A stretch of 64,000 nucleotides of DNA from Palsa-360 sp963719875 (GCA_963719875.1 CAVRDJ010000004.1:558001-622000); one strand, 5' to 3'; counted from the first letter of the stretch, positions 17,938 to 26,831 are shown. Translations and numbers: made by a program. The notes: generated by a model from the letters alone, not told the origin.

Positions 17938-19206
17938 ATGAAAAAACATTTCGTGTTTCTCGTGACTTTGTTAGGGCTGTTCGCCGCGAGAGCGCAGGGC
18001 CAGTATTCGACGGGTCAACAGTTGCCCATGATGCACATGTCGGGCCTCCTGAATCTAGCTGAGACGATTCCGTTGCCGGGGGATGGCTATATGGACCATT
18101 TAACGGTGGACGTTACCGGGAAGCGCCTGTTTATTTCCGGGGAGGCCGCGAAATCCGTGATAGCCGTAGACCTCCGCGCAGGTAAGGTGATCCACCTTAC
18201 CGAGGGGCTACCGGCAATGCCCAAGAAGCCGTTCTATCTTGCCGACAGTAACGAAATCTGGCTTACCTTGACCGATAGCAGTGTTGTCGCCGTAAGCGGG
18301 AGCACCTACGAAGTGACCAAAATCGTGCATTTATCGGCATTTGGCGATCCAAATCGGGGATCGGATAACGCGGCTTATGATCCTGCCACCCATCTGCTTT
18401 ATGCCGGCGTCGAAGTCTTTGAAGATTTTGGCGGCAGCGGCACGCATGGAACTTCGAACGCCTCGATCGACATTGTCGATACCAGGACCGCCAAACTGGT
18501 GGGCAGCATTAAGTTGCCCGGTGGTGATCCCGCAGGCATCACGATCGAGCCCTCGGGAAAAAGATTGTACGTCGCGATGGGAGATATTGTGGATGGTGAA
18601 AGCCACGTCGCCGTCATTGACCTCGAAAAACGCGCCCTGGTTGCTCAGTGGCCAATCACGGGAGGTCCGGTGCCCCATACCGCAGGCCTAGACGCGGCCC
18701 ACCATCGCCTGTTTGTGGGTAGCCGGACGATCGCGCACACAGGAAACATTGGAGGTGGGCACCAGCACGAACCTGGGAAACTGGTGGTCATGGACACGGA
18801 GAACGGGAAAGTGGTTCAAGTGCTGGACAGTGTGGGCGGTGCGGACGATCTTCAATATGACGCGTCGACCGGACGGATTTATTTCGCCGGGACAACGGGC
18901 ACGGTTGCGGTGTTTAAGGAGATCGACCCGGACCACTTCACACTTCTCGGAAAAGTTCCTACTGGGGCCATATCCAAGACAGGTCTTTGGGTACCCGAAT
19001 TAATGCGCTTCTACTCGGCTGTTCCCAGGCATTACGTTATTACCGCACGACATGGGACACAGGATCTGCAGGCCGACCTGCTCAAGGAATTGAACATCGC
19101 CCAGGGTGTTACGGCACGCGAAAAGGGTGCCGGTTGGCAAACCTCAATGCTTTCTGACCTGGTAATCGAAGAAGCTCATCTCATGGTTTTTGATTACATG
19201 CCTTAA
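17938..19206 (+). CDS. Secreted beta-propeller (YVTN/YncE-like) protein
   Basis: 422 residues, with AGGA upstream of the ATG and a signal peptide (FVFLVTLLGLFAARAQG). Propeller-type repeats follow: DHLTVDVTGKRLFISGEAAK, VIAVDLRAGKVIHL, GITIEPSGKRLYVAMGD and DLQYDASTGRIYFAGTTGTV. Histidine-rich loops (MMHMSG near residue 32 and GGGHQHEPGK near residue 280) might bind metal, which is inference. It is longer than, and only distantly related to, the two propellers at 14-16 kb. No clear operon partner. Confidence 0.8.
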   Translation: MKKHFVFLVTLLGLFAARAQGQYSTGQQLPMMHMSGLLNLAETIPLPGDGYMDHLTVDVTGKRLFISGEAAKSVIAVDLRAGKVIHLTEGLPAMPKKPFYLADSNEIWLTLTDSSVVAVSGSTYEVTKIVHLSAFGDPNRGSDNAAYDPATHLLYAGVEVFEDFGGSGTHGTSNASIDIVDTRTAKLVGSIKLPGGDPAGITIEPSGKRLYVAMGDIVDGESHVAVIDLEKRALVAQWPITGGPVPHTAGLDAAHHRLFVGSRTIAHTGNIGGGHQHEPGKLVVMDTENGKVVQVLDSVGGADDLQYDASTGRIYFAGTTGTVAVFKEIDPDHFTLLGKVPTGAISKTGLWVPELMRFYSAVPRHYVITARHGTQDLQADLLKELNIAQGVTAREKGAGWQTSMLSDLVIEEAHLMVFDYMP

Positions 19207-19316
19207 GCGGCGGCCATCCGCGCTTGCTGCCTGCCCACATGCATCGAAGCTTCTGACACGCTTCACCGTGCCGCTTCGGGTCACTAACTGCGAATCGCTC
19301 GACTAAATCCCGCAAG

Positions 19317-19353
19317 AGCCACATTCTGATTATGCGTTCCTCAGGACTTGGCT
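19317..19353. repeat. REP-like palindromic repeat (solo copy)
   Basis: 37 bp, AGCCACATTCTGATTATGC followed by GTTCCTCAGGACTTGGCT. The two halves correspond closely to the two flanks of the 206-bp elements at 27087 and 62593. Confidence 0.6.
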
Positions 19354-19385
19354 CGGGAGCCCTATGAGAGTATCTTCCGCGTGGA

Positions 19386-19835
19386 ATGAAACGACGAACT
19401 AAAGGCGTGCTCTATCTTCTCGGATGGATCGGGTTCTTGCTCGCCTTATTGGTAGGTCGTCCGATGTGGCAAGCGCGTCGTCCATCAGATATGCCCCGAA
19501 ACTCAGTTTGGATCGATGCTCCCGCTCTTCCTTTCAGCTATTACCACGGCTGGTGGTTCGGATGCTGGATCGATTCTGACGGAAGATCGAACCGCTGTAG
19601 GCTTTGGGGCAGCGGCGGGCTTCAAACTGTATACGAGGGACTCTACGTTTCATGTGACAGCAAGGCACCTGTTCAACGAGACGAACTCCAGCTCAGGGCG
19701 CCGGCGGACTCAATGGGGATGTGGGTCGGAAATTCGGAACCTAGTATCTTCGCCCCCGCTGCATTTCTAGCGAATGGGAAAGTCCTAGTTCCAGTCGAGG
19801 CACTCCACGACTGCGAAAAAGTCCGCCCAAAATAA
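19386..19835 (+). CDS. Hypothetical membrane-anchored protein
   Basis: 149 residues. One N-terminal hydrophobic helix (VLYLLGWIGFLLALLVG, residues 8-24) is followed by a soluble region rich in Trp, Gly and Cys (YYHGWWFGCWIDSDGRSNRC). Three to four cysteines could form disulfides outside the membrane. No known domain is recognised and the ribosome site is weak. The coding-like composition and an intact frame are the support. Confidence 0.5.
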   Translation: MKRRTKGVLYLLGWIGFLLALLVGRPMWQARRPSDMPRNSVWIDAPALPFSYYHGWWFGCWIDSDGRSNRCRLWGSGGLQTVYEGLYVSCDSKAPVQRDELQLRAPADSMGMWVGNSEPSIFAPAAFLANGKVLVPVEALHDCEKVRPK

Positions 19836-19865
19836 AGATAGAAATAATAAAAATGGCTCTGTGTC

Positions 19866-19900
19866 GGCCAAGTCCCGATAAGTCTTATCGAAATGTGGCT
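19866..19900. repeat. REP-like palindromic repeat (solo copy, near-perfect centre)
   Basis: 35 bp, GGCCAAGTCCCGATAAG-T-CTTATCGAAATGTGGCT. The centre CGATAAG-T-CTTATCG is a perfect palindrome, making this the best-preserved solo copy. Confidence 0.65.
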
Positions 19901-19957
19901 TTCTAATTCATTTCGATTGCTCCCCGAACGGATGCATCCTAAACTCCAGTCAACCGA

Positions 19958-20641
19958 ATGAGAAACCTGCCTTACCGTTGGATATTCCCAACAGCCCAGT
20001 TATTGGTTTGTGCGATTGTGTTGTGGCCCCTTCGGTCCACCCTCTTAACCAAGGAAGTGCCCCTTCGATTCTCATTTGACATCTCAACAGGGCCCAAAAA
20101 CCAACTATCTCCCAATGACTCGCACTTCAGCCTCCCATTGGATTTAGACAGCCCCGAGATTGAACGTTTCATACAAAACACGAATCGACGCCTCTGGACA
20201 CCTACGCTGATTAACATTCCCGCAGCACTCGTCGTGCTTCCGTACGTGATTCACAATCCTGCCAAAACGGAGTGGGTGCCAAATGGCATGGATTTCAAAA
20301 GGTGGAGAGCGATCAGTTGGCCTTTCATCGGCCTAATTTTCTGGTGGGTTGTAGGGCGAGGCGTCGAGGCGTTACTCGCTGCCCGTCGAAGTGTGGTCCG
20401 TCCCGCGATAAGCTGGGTCGAGACTGTGATTGGTGCCCTTTTGTTGCTGTGGGGCATCATGCTCCTTATCGCACCGCTGTTCGCGGGAGATTCGGATAGC
20501 GAAGTTCCATGGGTGGCAATTTGCGGGTCAGGGGTTATGTGGGCTGCTCTAGGCGGAGCAGTTGTTATGGCTCGAATCGTCCAGCGGAAAATTCCATTGC
20601 GCCCAAGGGATGTGCGGGCTTCCGAAGCGTTACCTTCGTAG
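19958..20641 (+). CDS. Hypothetical multi-pass membrane protein
   Basis: 227 residues with about five hydrophobic segments: FPTAQLLVCAIVLWPL (10-25), LINIPAALVVLPYVI (83-97), ISWPFIGLIFWWVVG (118-132), VIGALLLLWGIMLLIAPLF (156-174) and VAICGSGVMWAALGGAVVMA (185-204). A polar loop lies between the first and second segments. No family recognised. It follows the small membrane protein at 19386 but is separated from it by a REP-like repeat. Confidence 0.55.
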   Translation: MRNLPYRWIFPTAQLLVCAIVLWPLRSTLLTKEVPLRFSFDISTGPKNQLSPNDSHFSLPLDLDSPEIERFIQNTNRRLWTPTLINIPAALVVLPYVIHNPAKTEWVPNGMDFKRWRAISWPFIGLIFWWVVGRGVEALLAARRSVVRPAISWVETVIGALLLLWGIMLLIAPLFAGDSDSEVPWVAICGSGVMWAALGGAVVMARIVQRKIPLRPRDVRASEALPS

Positions 20642-20653
20642 ACAGAATTATTT

Positions 20654-20680
20654 CCCAAGTCCGCCTATCAGAATGTGGCT
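20654..20680. repeat. REP-like palindromic repeat (short copy)
   Basis: 27 bp, CCCAAGTCCGCC followed by TATCAGAATGTGGCT, a shortened member of the short palindrome family, 13 bp after the 19958 gene ends. Confidence 0.45.
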
Positions 20681-20700
20681 TTTTGTCATCGGAAGAAACT

Positions 20701-20734
20701 GGCCAAATTTCGATAACCCAATCGGGTACTGGCC
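20701..20734. repeat. REP-like palindromic repeat (solo copy)
   Basis: 34 bp, GGCCAAATTTCGATAACCC followed by AATCGGGTACTGGCC. It is the second member within 50 bp, so the gap 20642-20909 holds a small cluster. Confidence 0.5.
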
Positions 20735-20909
20735 ATGTCATCTCCGAAATAGCCGCAAGTGATTGCGCCGCGTGGAATGGTTCCAGTAGTATCCGCTTGC
20801 TTCAGACATTCGACAAGTCTCCACATTTCGATTGTCGGGCGGTTGTCATTCGGGCAATCAGGCCGACACGGCTTGAAGCCCGATGGGAGGGCCTTAAAGG
20901 AGGCCGATC

Positions 20910-21221
20910 ATGAAATATGTCATTTCCTGGCGCGAACGCCCGGCAGCATCCTCAAGAGAGTATGAAGCCGCCCATGAGCGTGTATTGCAGATATTCAAAG
21001 ACTGGAAAATGCCCGCGAGTTTTTCGATGCTGCAGTTTGTGGTCCGGATTGGCGATTACGGCGGCTACATGATCGTGGAGACGGACAAGCCAACAGACAT
21101 TCATTATGTCACGAGCTTCTTTGCGGTATTCGAATTCAAGGTGGAGCCGGTAGTCGATGTGATGGACGCGGTGGCGGTCGAGGTCAAAGCCATCGAATAC
21201 CGCAAGAAAAACTTCTCCTGA
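20910..21221 (+). CDS. DUF3303 family protein
   Basis: 103 residues, ATG preceded by AAAGGAGG. Compact alpha-beta protein (MKYVISWRERPAASSREYE, FSMLQFVVRIGDYGGYMIVE, VEPVVDVMDAVAVEVKAIEY) of the small DUF3303 family, which resembles dimeric ferredoxin-like folds. It has no signal peptide, so it is cytoplasmic. The family has no established function. It stands alone and is followed directly by a 206-bp element. Confidence 0.75.
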   Translation: MKYVISWRERPAASSREYEAAHERVLQIFKDWKMPASFSMLQFVVRIGDYGGYMIVETDKPTDIHYVTSFFAVFEFKVEPVVDVMDAVAVEVKAIEYRKKNFS

Positions 21222-21253
21222 GCGGCGCCGTTGGCCGCCTCCTGATAAATCCG

Positions 21254-21459
21254 GTGGTCTCAATGGGTCGTTGCAACACCCGCTCAAAGTCTTCTTGTAG
21301 GAGCCTAGGCAGCTGTTTTTGTTAGCCATCGTCAAAATCAAACAAAACAAAAGCCCTGTTTAGGTTCTGATGGAACACTGCCGTACTGATTGATTCTTGA
21401 TGAGAAGCATTGTCAGATCAACTGGTTATAGGGTGTTGCATCGACCGGTTGAGCCGGCA
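21254..21459 (+). repeat. 206-bp terminal-inverted-repeat element (copy A)
   Basis: Begins GGTGGTCTCAATGGGTCG and ends GACCGGTTGAGCCGGCA, with ends complementary over 27 positions with mismatches (the shared core ends in TGCAACAC). The interior carries ACAAAAGCCCTGTTTAGGTT. There is no ORF or transposase. Flanks TGGCCGCCTCCTGATAAATCC and CCGCTGATCGGAATGTG are the two halves of the short REP-like palindrome. Confidence 0.75.
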
Positions 21460-21525
21460 CCGCTGATCGGAATGTGACTCGCTCAAGGGGCCACTTTCCG
21501 ATCAGGCTTGCGTTGGCGTCCCAAG

Positions 21526-22038
21526 CTACTTCAGTGGGAGTTTCTTGTCGGGATCGGACCGGACGATCAGGTAAGTAATGTCTCCTTCGAGACTCGCCCA
21601 GCCATGCGGCACGCCGCCGGGGATGATGACCACATCGCCCTTGGTGAGTCGGCGTGACGCTCCGCCCTCGATGCCGTCGCTCCCGAGGTCCGTCCAATTT
21701 CCGAGTCCTGATTGCCGGGACGTCGTCGGTTTTTTCAGCGTGCCGCCAGTTACCAGCACCCCGGCGCCTTCCAGCATGTAGTAGGTCTCCGTCACGTTGG
21801 TTTGATGCGCGGTCGCCGAGGGTGCGGTGTCCTTTGGCCGAAAAACGCCATAAACACCGACGCGGTAGCCTCCGGTGTCGATCACACGGATGGGCCGATC
21901 GCTGTTTCGATCGCGAGGCGCATCTTTTATGAACGCCTGGACCTGCGCTGCGGTGATGTCCGTCGCGGCCATCGGCGCCTGTGCCTTCACAGAAGTTGCG
22001 ATGAGCATCACGAAAATACCCAAAACTATTTTGCGCAT
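21526..22038 (-). CDS. Secreted cupin-domain protein
   Basis: 170 residues from ATG 22038, preceded by AAAGGAG. Signal peptide IVLGIFVMLIATSVKAQA. The cupin core is visible as HQTNVTETYYMLEGAGVLVTGG, LTKGDVVIIPGGVPHGWASL and DITYLIVRSDPD, matching G-x5-H-x-H-x3,4-E and G-x5-P-x-G-x2-H with the first motif altered (H-x-T). The GVPHGW histidine and TETYYMLEG glutamate remain. A periplasmic small-molecule enzyme or binder is likely. Single gene. Confidence 0.8.
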   Translation of the reverse strand: MRKIVLGIFVMLIATSVKAQAPMAATDITAAQVQAFIKDAPRDRNSDRPIRVIDTGGYRVGVYGVFRPKDTAPSATAHQTNVTETYYMLEGAGVLVTGGTLKKPTTSRQSGLGNWTDLGSDGIEGGASRRLTKGDVVIIPGGVPHGWASLEGDITYLIVRSDPDKKLPLK

Positions 22039-22456
22039 GAGCTGACTCCTTTCTTTTGCCGTAGTCGTGAGCAATAGCTCAGTATGGTGCCGGAGGATAG
22101 CACATTCCGGGGCGCTACTGCTCGCATGGCATTTTCCAAAAAACTGAATCCAATCGAATCAATCGGCGGGCGTGGGCTGAAATTGCGGAGATGTGGCGCG
22201 GCAAACACAGCCATTTGGATCCAATACGCACGGATAGAGCGGCGGAAAAAACAAAAAAGAGTCGTAAGCAGGGTTTGTCTGTGCCCTATGCCCGCGGCGT
22301 CCGCATATTTCTCTTAAAATTCATGTGCGTAGCGCATTCCGTAGAAGTGCCTTGACTGCCGCCGACGCTGTGTTTAGAATCGCGTCCAGTCAGTAAAAAT
22401 TTATCGGACCCACCAAGAAGCGCAGACCGCGTTCCCGCCAGAGAGGGAGGTGACTT
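22039..22456. other. Intergenic region without recognised gene
   Basis: 418 bp between the divergent cupin and DUF6152 genes. A 77-codon frame at 22084-22317 lacks a ribosome site and has an implausible composition. No repeat copy or clear promoter was found. It must contain the promoters of both flanking genes. Confidence 0.4.
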
Positions 22457-22882
22457 ATGAAAGGCAAATTCCTGATGATTTCAGCTCTAGGTATTGGAGC
22501 TGCGATCTTTTCCGCCCCGCTCTTCGCTCACCACGGCAACGCGGCCTACGACACGGACAAGAAAATTACGGTAAAGGGGGCCGTCACGCAGTTCGTTTGG
22601 TCCAATCCCCATTGCATGCTTCAGTTCGACGTGACCGACGATAGCGGCCAATCCGTACATTGGATCGCGGAAACGGAAAACCCTTCCACCATGTCTCGCA
22701 ACGGCTGGACCGAAAAGTCCTTCAAGCCCGGGGATCAAATTACCGTCACGGCGATACCGCTCAAGAATGGCAGGCCCGTCGGGCGGATCATAGAGGTTGT
22801 GTCCGCCAACGGCGAAAGGCTGCCCGGAATTCGTATACCTCAGACTAGCTCCGATTCCCCGTTGCCTTATCCCAAACAGTGA
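22457..22882 (+). CDS. DUF6152 family secreted protein (copy 2)
   Basis: 141 residues, ATG preceded by AGAGGGAGGTGA. The signal peptide ends ...SAPLFA and the mature chain begins HHGNAAYD. Then come KITVKGAVTQFVWSNPHCML, WIAETENPSTMSRNGWT and GDQITVTAIPLKNGRPVGR. Closely similar to copy 1 (10623) and less to copy 3 (37030). The partner family gene follows after 106 bp. Function not established for the family. The fixed N-terminal His-His-Gly invites a metal-binding hypothesis, discussed in the findings. Confidence 0.85.
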   Translation: MKGKFLMISALGIGAAIFSAPLFAHHGNAAYDTDKKITVKGAVTQFVWSNPHCMLQFDVTDDSGQSVHWIAETENPSTMSRNGWTEKSFKPGDQITVTAIPLKNGRPVGRIIEVVSANGERLPGIRIPQTSSDSPLPYPKQ

Positions 22883-22988
22883 GGAGTCGTAGAGGCGCGC
22901 CAAGCCAGCCCGACGGTTGCGCAGGGGTGGCGTAACCCCGAATTGAACCCAAGGGTAGGATTTAAGAAGTAGAAAGGGGGTTCGCACC

Positions 22989-23891
22989 ATGCCAAGACAC
23001 TTCGTTGTCCCGGGGATGTTACTAGCAGTGTTGATATTTTTTCCATTGATGCGCTCTCAGGGCGCTCCGCCGCAATCGGCAGCGGTTAAGAATCAAGGAG
23101 CAGCCCCCGACGCGCAGGCTATCGACGGTTGGGGACGCCCCGTACCCGCAACCGCGAAGAATCAGAAATCAGTTCCTGCTCCACCCCATGACATTTCGGG
23201 CACTTGGGAGCCGGCCAACGGCGCCCTTGACGGACTCGGCATCTTCGGCACGAAGGCCATGCCGGAAGATGGCAAACCAGAACATCAATTACCTTTCACT
23301 CCTTTGGGGCTGGAAGCGTTGAGCCGCATGAAGCCGACGTTTGGAGTCAGAAGTGCCCTCCCCGCGGACACAAATGATCCTGCTGTCTACTGTGACCCGC
23401 AGGGAATTCCTCGCGAGGACCTCAATCAACTAAGGACAACTCGGATTCTTCAGACGCCCTTGTCAGTAGTAATTCTCTACCAATTCGGCAAGGTATGGCG
23501 GTCAGTCTGGACCGACGGGCGGGAACTTCCCAAAGACCCGGAACCGCGTTGGTACGGATATTCGGTGGGCAAATGGGTGGATGAATACACGCTTGTGGTC
23601 CAGACTTCAGGTACGGACGAAAGAACCTGGGTCGATCATGTTGGCCGTCCGCATAGCGGAGACCTGCGCGTAGAGGAGCGATTCCACCGCGTGGATCATG
23701 ATCACTTGGAGCTGACGGTGACGCTTGACGATCCGAAGATGTATACCAAGCCCTGGGTGGCGCTCGACCGCTTCCCCATGAGGCTGCTGCCGCCCAGTTT
23801 CGATGTCCGCGAGATGATTTGCTCGCCTTCTGAGACCGCGCAATACAACAAATTGGTAGGCGACACCGCCAGCGGGAAAGACACCCACTAG
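22989..23891 (+). CDS. Secreted protein of the DUF6152-associated family (copy 2)
   Basis: 300 residues, GGGGG upstream of the ATG, N-terminal signal sequence (VVPGMLLAVLIFFPLM). Motifs are HDISGTWEPANGALDG, LPFTPLGLEALSRMKP, PRWYGYSVGKWVDEYTLVVQ, DHVGRPHSGDLRVEERFHRV and TLDDPKMYTKPW. It is the closest paralogue of the 11161 gene, and its linker between GTKAMPEDGK and LPFTPLGL is regular, which makes the odd linker in the 11161 gene stand out. Probable operon with the DUF6152 gene just upstream. Confidence 0.78.
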   Translation: MPRHFVVPGMLLAVLIFFPLMRSQGAPPQSAAVKNQGAAPDAQAIDGWGRPVPATAKNQKSVPAPPHDISGTWEPANGALDGLGIFGTKAMPEDGKPEHQLPFTPLGLEALSRMKPTFGVRSALPADTNDPAVYCDPQGIPREDLNQLRTTRILQTPLSVVILYQFGKVWRSVWTDGRELPKDPEPRWYGYSVGKWVDEYTLVVQTSGTDERTWVDHVGRPHSGDLRVEERFHRVDHDHLELTVTLDDPKMYTKPWVALDRFPMRLLPPSFDVREMICSPSETAQYNKLVGDTASGKDTH

Positions 23892-24074
23892 CGCCCGTGT
23901 TTCTCGGGCACTATCCATTCAGGTCGCGGCAGGGGATCGCTTCCGAGTACAACTTCTCCAGCGAAATCGAATTTTTGCAACAGCTTCACGGGCGGAAGGC
24001 CGCACGCGTCGCGGAGCAAAAAGCGAGCGGCGGAAAGCGGCCTTGAAACGTTACGTCGATTCCTTCGACGACAC

Positions 24075-26159
24075 TTAGTCGAGAGGCTGGACGCGGACTA
24101 AGTAACCATTATAGTCAACATACCAAACAGTTACTGGATGGGTGGAGGCGTCAATATAGGTTCGCCGGTCATAGGAGTATGGCTCCGGCATTTGATAGGC
24201 GGACCAATGACTGGTCTTGGGATCGAATCGAAGCATCTGCCGGCCGTGCAGTACGCCGGCCCACACCTCGCCGTTTTTGTCCGGCATGGCCTCGTAGAAA
24301 TCGGTGTAGGGATGCGGGGCAATGGGGGGCACGTATTCATCAATTCGGCGTGCCTTCGCGTTGAGCTCGATCAGAGCGCCATCCGCTCCGCCCCACCAGG
24401 TATTTCCGAAGGGATCAAACCCGCCGCGTTTCGCGGTCATCATGTGAGCGCCGCTGTTCAAATTCAGCCACTGTCCAGTTTCAATGTCCAGCATCTCGAC
24501 CGTATTGCCCCAATTCGCCGGCCCGCTGCCTCCCCAATACCGACCGTCGTAAGAAATGGTGTTGTCGTAGCTGCTGTTGGCTTGAAGCGGCCACTCCTTC
24601 AGAACCTTGCCGGTTGTTGGATCGAGCTTCGCCACCCTGTCCGCACGGGCATCCCATACATTGCCCTCCGCGTCCAATGTGAAATTTCCAAAACTGGGTG
24701 CGTTAATGGGAGTCTTGCTCGCGATAAGGACTTGCTTCACTTCTCCCGTCTTTGGATCCAGCCGGTTGAGTTGATGCGCCCAATTCTCCGAAATCCAGGC
24801 GATGCCGTTCTTGTCGATGACGGCATGGTGCGTTCCCGGCATGGAACCCGGGGTCAGGGGAATGGTGTACTCGGTCACGATGCCCGTCTTGGGATCGAGC
24901 TTGCCGACGTAACGCGTCTTGTGACTGGTATACCAGATGTTTCCCTGGCCGTCAGCGGTAGCGTCGTGAAGGGCGAGCAATTGCTTCGGCAGCTCGTATT
25001 CCGTAACGACGACCCTCGTGGATTGTCCTCGGGGGCGCGGGAAGACGCGCAGAGGCTCGTCCTTTCCATCCGGACCGCGGACTCGCGTCAGGAACTTGAC
25101 GAGGATGCTGTATTCCGGGTCCGGAGCGGACATGGGCTTGTTGCGGACTGCAATCGCCGTACCGGTGAAATGCATCATGCGGTCAACAATCAGACTCCAG
25201 CTATGCTCATCATAGCGATTCCTGAAAATCTGCTGCCAGGAATGGCATCCGGAGCAATTCTTCTGCAACATTGCTTTTTCTTCGGCCGAGCCGGGCAAGT
25301 TCCACAGGATCTCCGCGCTGCTGAGCTGAGATTCCAGCGCCGAAGAGGCAGGCAGATTGTCCGAGTCGGCGACCCTCTCCAGCACGATGTCGTCGAGCTT
25401 CGTAGCGCCATTGATTGCGACCGAATCTCGCCGATAGGGCTTGAATGGGACCGGGGTTGGAATGCGCAAGGTGTAGGAGCCGGCTTGCATCTTCGGGAAT
25501 TCGAATTTGCCGTCCGCATTGGTATATACGGTGGTTCGCACGCCGTTCGGCGCGACGAGCTGGACGCCTACGCCCTCGGGGGAATCTCCGCTGGCGATCC
25601 GCACCATTCCAGTAGCGCCGCCCGTGAGGCCGCTTTGCACCGGCCATTTCTGCGTCTCGGCGCGATACCAAGGGTTGGCCGGCGGATTTTCGCCTTCCAC
25701 GCAGCATTTTCCGGAGTGAAAATAAGCGCGCAGATCCGCGATGTCCGCATCAGAAAGACTGGTGCGAAATGCGGGCATTCCGGCACCGCCCTCTTTGATT
25801 TTGGCGGTGACGTTGTCATCATTTACGGGATCACCGGATGACAGGCTCTCACGCTGAAAGAGGTCCTTCAATAAGGGGGCGCCTTTGGTGTATTGGTTAT
25901 GGCACATCCAACATTTATAGAAATAAATGTTTTCGCCGCGCGCCGCGCCGCTATCGGCCAGAATCTTATAGGTATCCAGGCGGAGGGACCGCTGGAGATC
26001 GTCCGTGGAGATGTCCGGGGCGGCCGCAGCCTTCGGGGGCTTGGGCGCCGTCTCAGCCTTGCCCAAGCGGGCCGTCGCGCCTGCGAGCAACAGAGCCGTC
26101 AGGGCGAGAAAGGTTGCCACTGCGCGTGAGCGACGATCATTGGGGGTTTGTGCTGGCAT
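24075..26159 (-). CDS. Diheme cytochrome c fused to carboxypeptidase-regulatory-like and Vgb-like propeller domains
   Basis: 694 residues with a signal peptide (ATFLALTALLLAGATA). The first heme site CWMCH is at residues 83-87 with a candidate Met ligand at 128 (EGGAGMPAF). A carboxypeptidase-regulatory-like beta domain lies at about 185-260 (VRIASGDSPEGVGVQLVAP). The second heme site CSGCH is at 302-306. From about 380 a propeller resembling virginiamycin B (streptogramin) lyase follows (HDATADGQGNIWYTS, THHAVIDKNGIAWISENWAH, RLDPKTGEVKQVL). Periplasmic. The Vgb name describes the fold only, and antibiotic lyase activity is not implied. Single gene. Confidence 0.85.
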   Translation of the reverse strand: MPAQTPNDRRSRAVATFLALTALLLAGATARLGKAETAPKPPKAAAAPDISTDDLQRSLRLDTYKILADSGAARGENIYFYKCWMCHNQYTKGAPLLKDLFQRESLSSGDPVNDDNVTAKIKEGGAGMPAFRTSLSDADIADLRAYFHSGKCCVEGENPPANPWYRAETQKWPVQSGLTGGATGMVRIASGDSPEGVGVQLVAPNGVRTTVYTNADGKFEFPKMQAGSYTLRIPTPVPFKPYRRDSVAINGATKLDDIVLERVADSDNLPASSALESQLSSAEILWNLPGSAEEKAMLQKNCSGCHSWQQIFRNRYDEHSWSLIVDRMMHFTGTAIAVRNKPMSAPDPEYSILVKFLTRVRGPDGKDEPLRVFPRPRGQSTRVVVTEYELPKQLLALHDATADGQGNIWYTSHKTRYVGKLDPKTGIVTEYTIPLTPGSMPGTHHAVIDKNGIAWISENWAHQLNRLDPKTGEVKQVLIASKTPINAPSFGNFTLDAEGNVWDARADRVAKLDPTTGKVLKEWPLQANSSYDNTISYDGRYWGGSGPANWGNTVEMLDIETGQWLNLNSGAHMMTAKRGGFDPFGNTWWGGADGALIELNAKARRIDEYVPPIAPHPYTDFYEAMPDKNGEVWAGVLHGRQMLRFDPKTSHWSAYQMPEPYSYDRRTYIDASTHPVTVWYVDYNGYLVRVQPLD

Positions 26160-26561
26160 TAGTTCACCTCATGCGTGCTGTAGAAATTCCTACCGGTGAG
26201 CGAAAGATACTTCCGCTGGCCTCTGGCGTCAACTCAAATCAATTTGGTGGCGCTTGAATGGCCAACTCCAAGATTTCTGATTTTTGGGCCTCTGGCTTGC
26301 GCAGCACACGCGTCTTCTGCCATCGACACACCGAATTTGCCAGCAGAGGCCCATCCGCTAAGTAGGCGCGATACTCGTAGCCGGGAGATTTTCTACTGAT
26401 TCAGGACGGAAATGAGGAAGGCCCCAGGTTCGTCAGGGGGAAGAAGCCCGGGGCCGGGGGTGAGACAGAAGAACGGAAGCGACTGCTGATTGCTTGACGG
26501 CTATTTAGATAAAATGCCGCGGCCCGAACCGCGACGCAGTCGATCGCCTGTTCGTTGGCGC
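26160..26561. other. Intergenic region without recognised gene
   Basis: 402 bp between two minus-strand genes. Small open frames here have no ribosome sites or domain signal. The segment near 26430-26465 is G/C-rich (CCCGGGGCCGGGGG), and I see no repeat family member. Confidence 0.35.
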
Positions 26562-26831
26562 TCAGCTCGGCTGCCGGGCCAAGCGTACAAAGTCGCGCAG
26601 CGCCGAAACGTTGGCGCTGTACGCTCCCACGCGCGCGGCGTCCACGGGCAAGCCGAGTCGCTCGGCGACTTGCAGGGTAATCCCAGCGTCGTGGAGTTCA
26701 GAGAGGCTGAACCCGACCACCGGCAGGACATGGTTTGCGCGAGAAGGGGCCACGGGCCACGGCGGAGGACGCCGCTGCCAACGGCGCTGCACTATATCAA
26801 AGAACTGCTCCCAATCGTTCTTGTCCCACAT
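26562..26831 (-). CDS. Small protein with eukaryotic-type ribosomal L13e-like domain
   Basis: 89 residues. ATG 26831 is preceded by GGAGAAGG with 8-base spacing, which supports translation. The C-terminal half reads VVGFSLSELHDAGITLQVAE, RLGLPVDAARVGAY and NVSALRDFVRLA. This fits the core of eukaryotic/archaeal L13e as I know it (GFTLEELKAAGI ... A..LGI.VD.RR ... N...L). The N-terminal half is Trp/Arg-rich (MWDKNDWEQFFDIVQRRWQR). Small L13e-like proteins occur sporadically in bacteria. A ribosomal role is not shown, and an RNA- or DNA-binding accessory protein is equally possible. Many overlapping plus-strand frames are shadows. Confidence 0.6.
   Translation of the reverse strand: MWDKNDWEQFFDIVQRRWQRRPPPWPVAPSRANHVLPVVGFSLSELHDAGITLQVAERLGLPVDAARVGAYSANVSALRDFVRLARQPS

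Noticed and set aside
22084..22317. 77-codon ORF between the cupin and DUF6152 genes
   Set aside because: No ribosome site and an implausible composition.
24138..25841. 567-codon plus-strand ORF opposite the diheme cytochrome/Vgb-like gene
   Set aside because: The minus-strand product has signal peptide, two heme sites and propeller repeats. The plus frame has no recognised domain.
24075..26159. Virginiamycin B lyase (antibiotic resistance)
   Set aside because: The propeller resembles Vgb in fold only. The fusion to heme domains and the export signal argue against calling a resistance enzyme.
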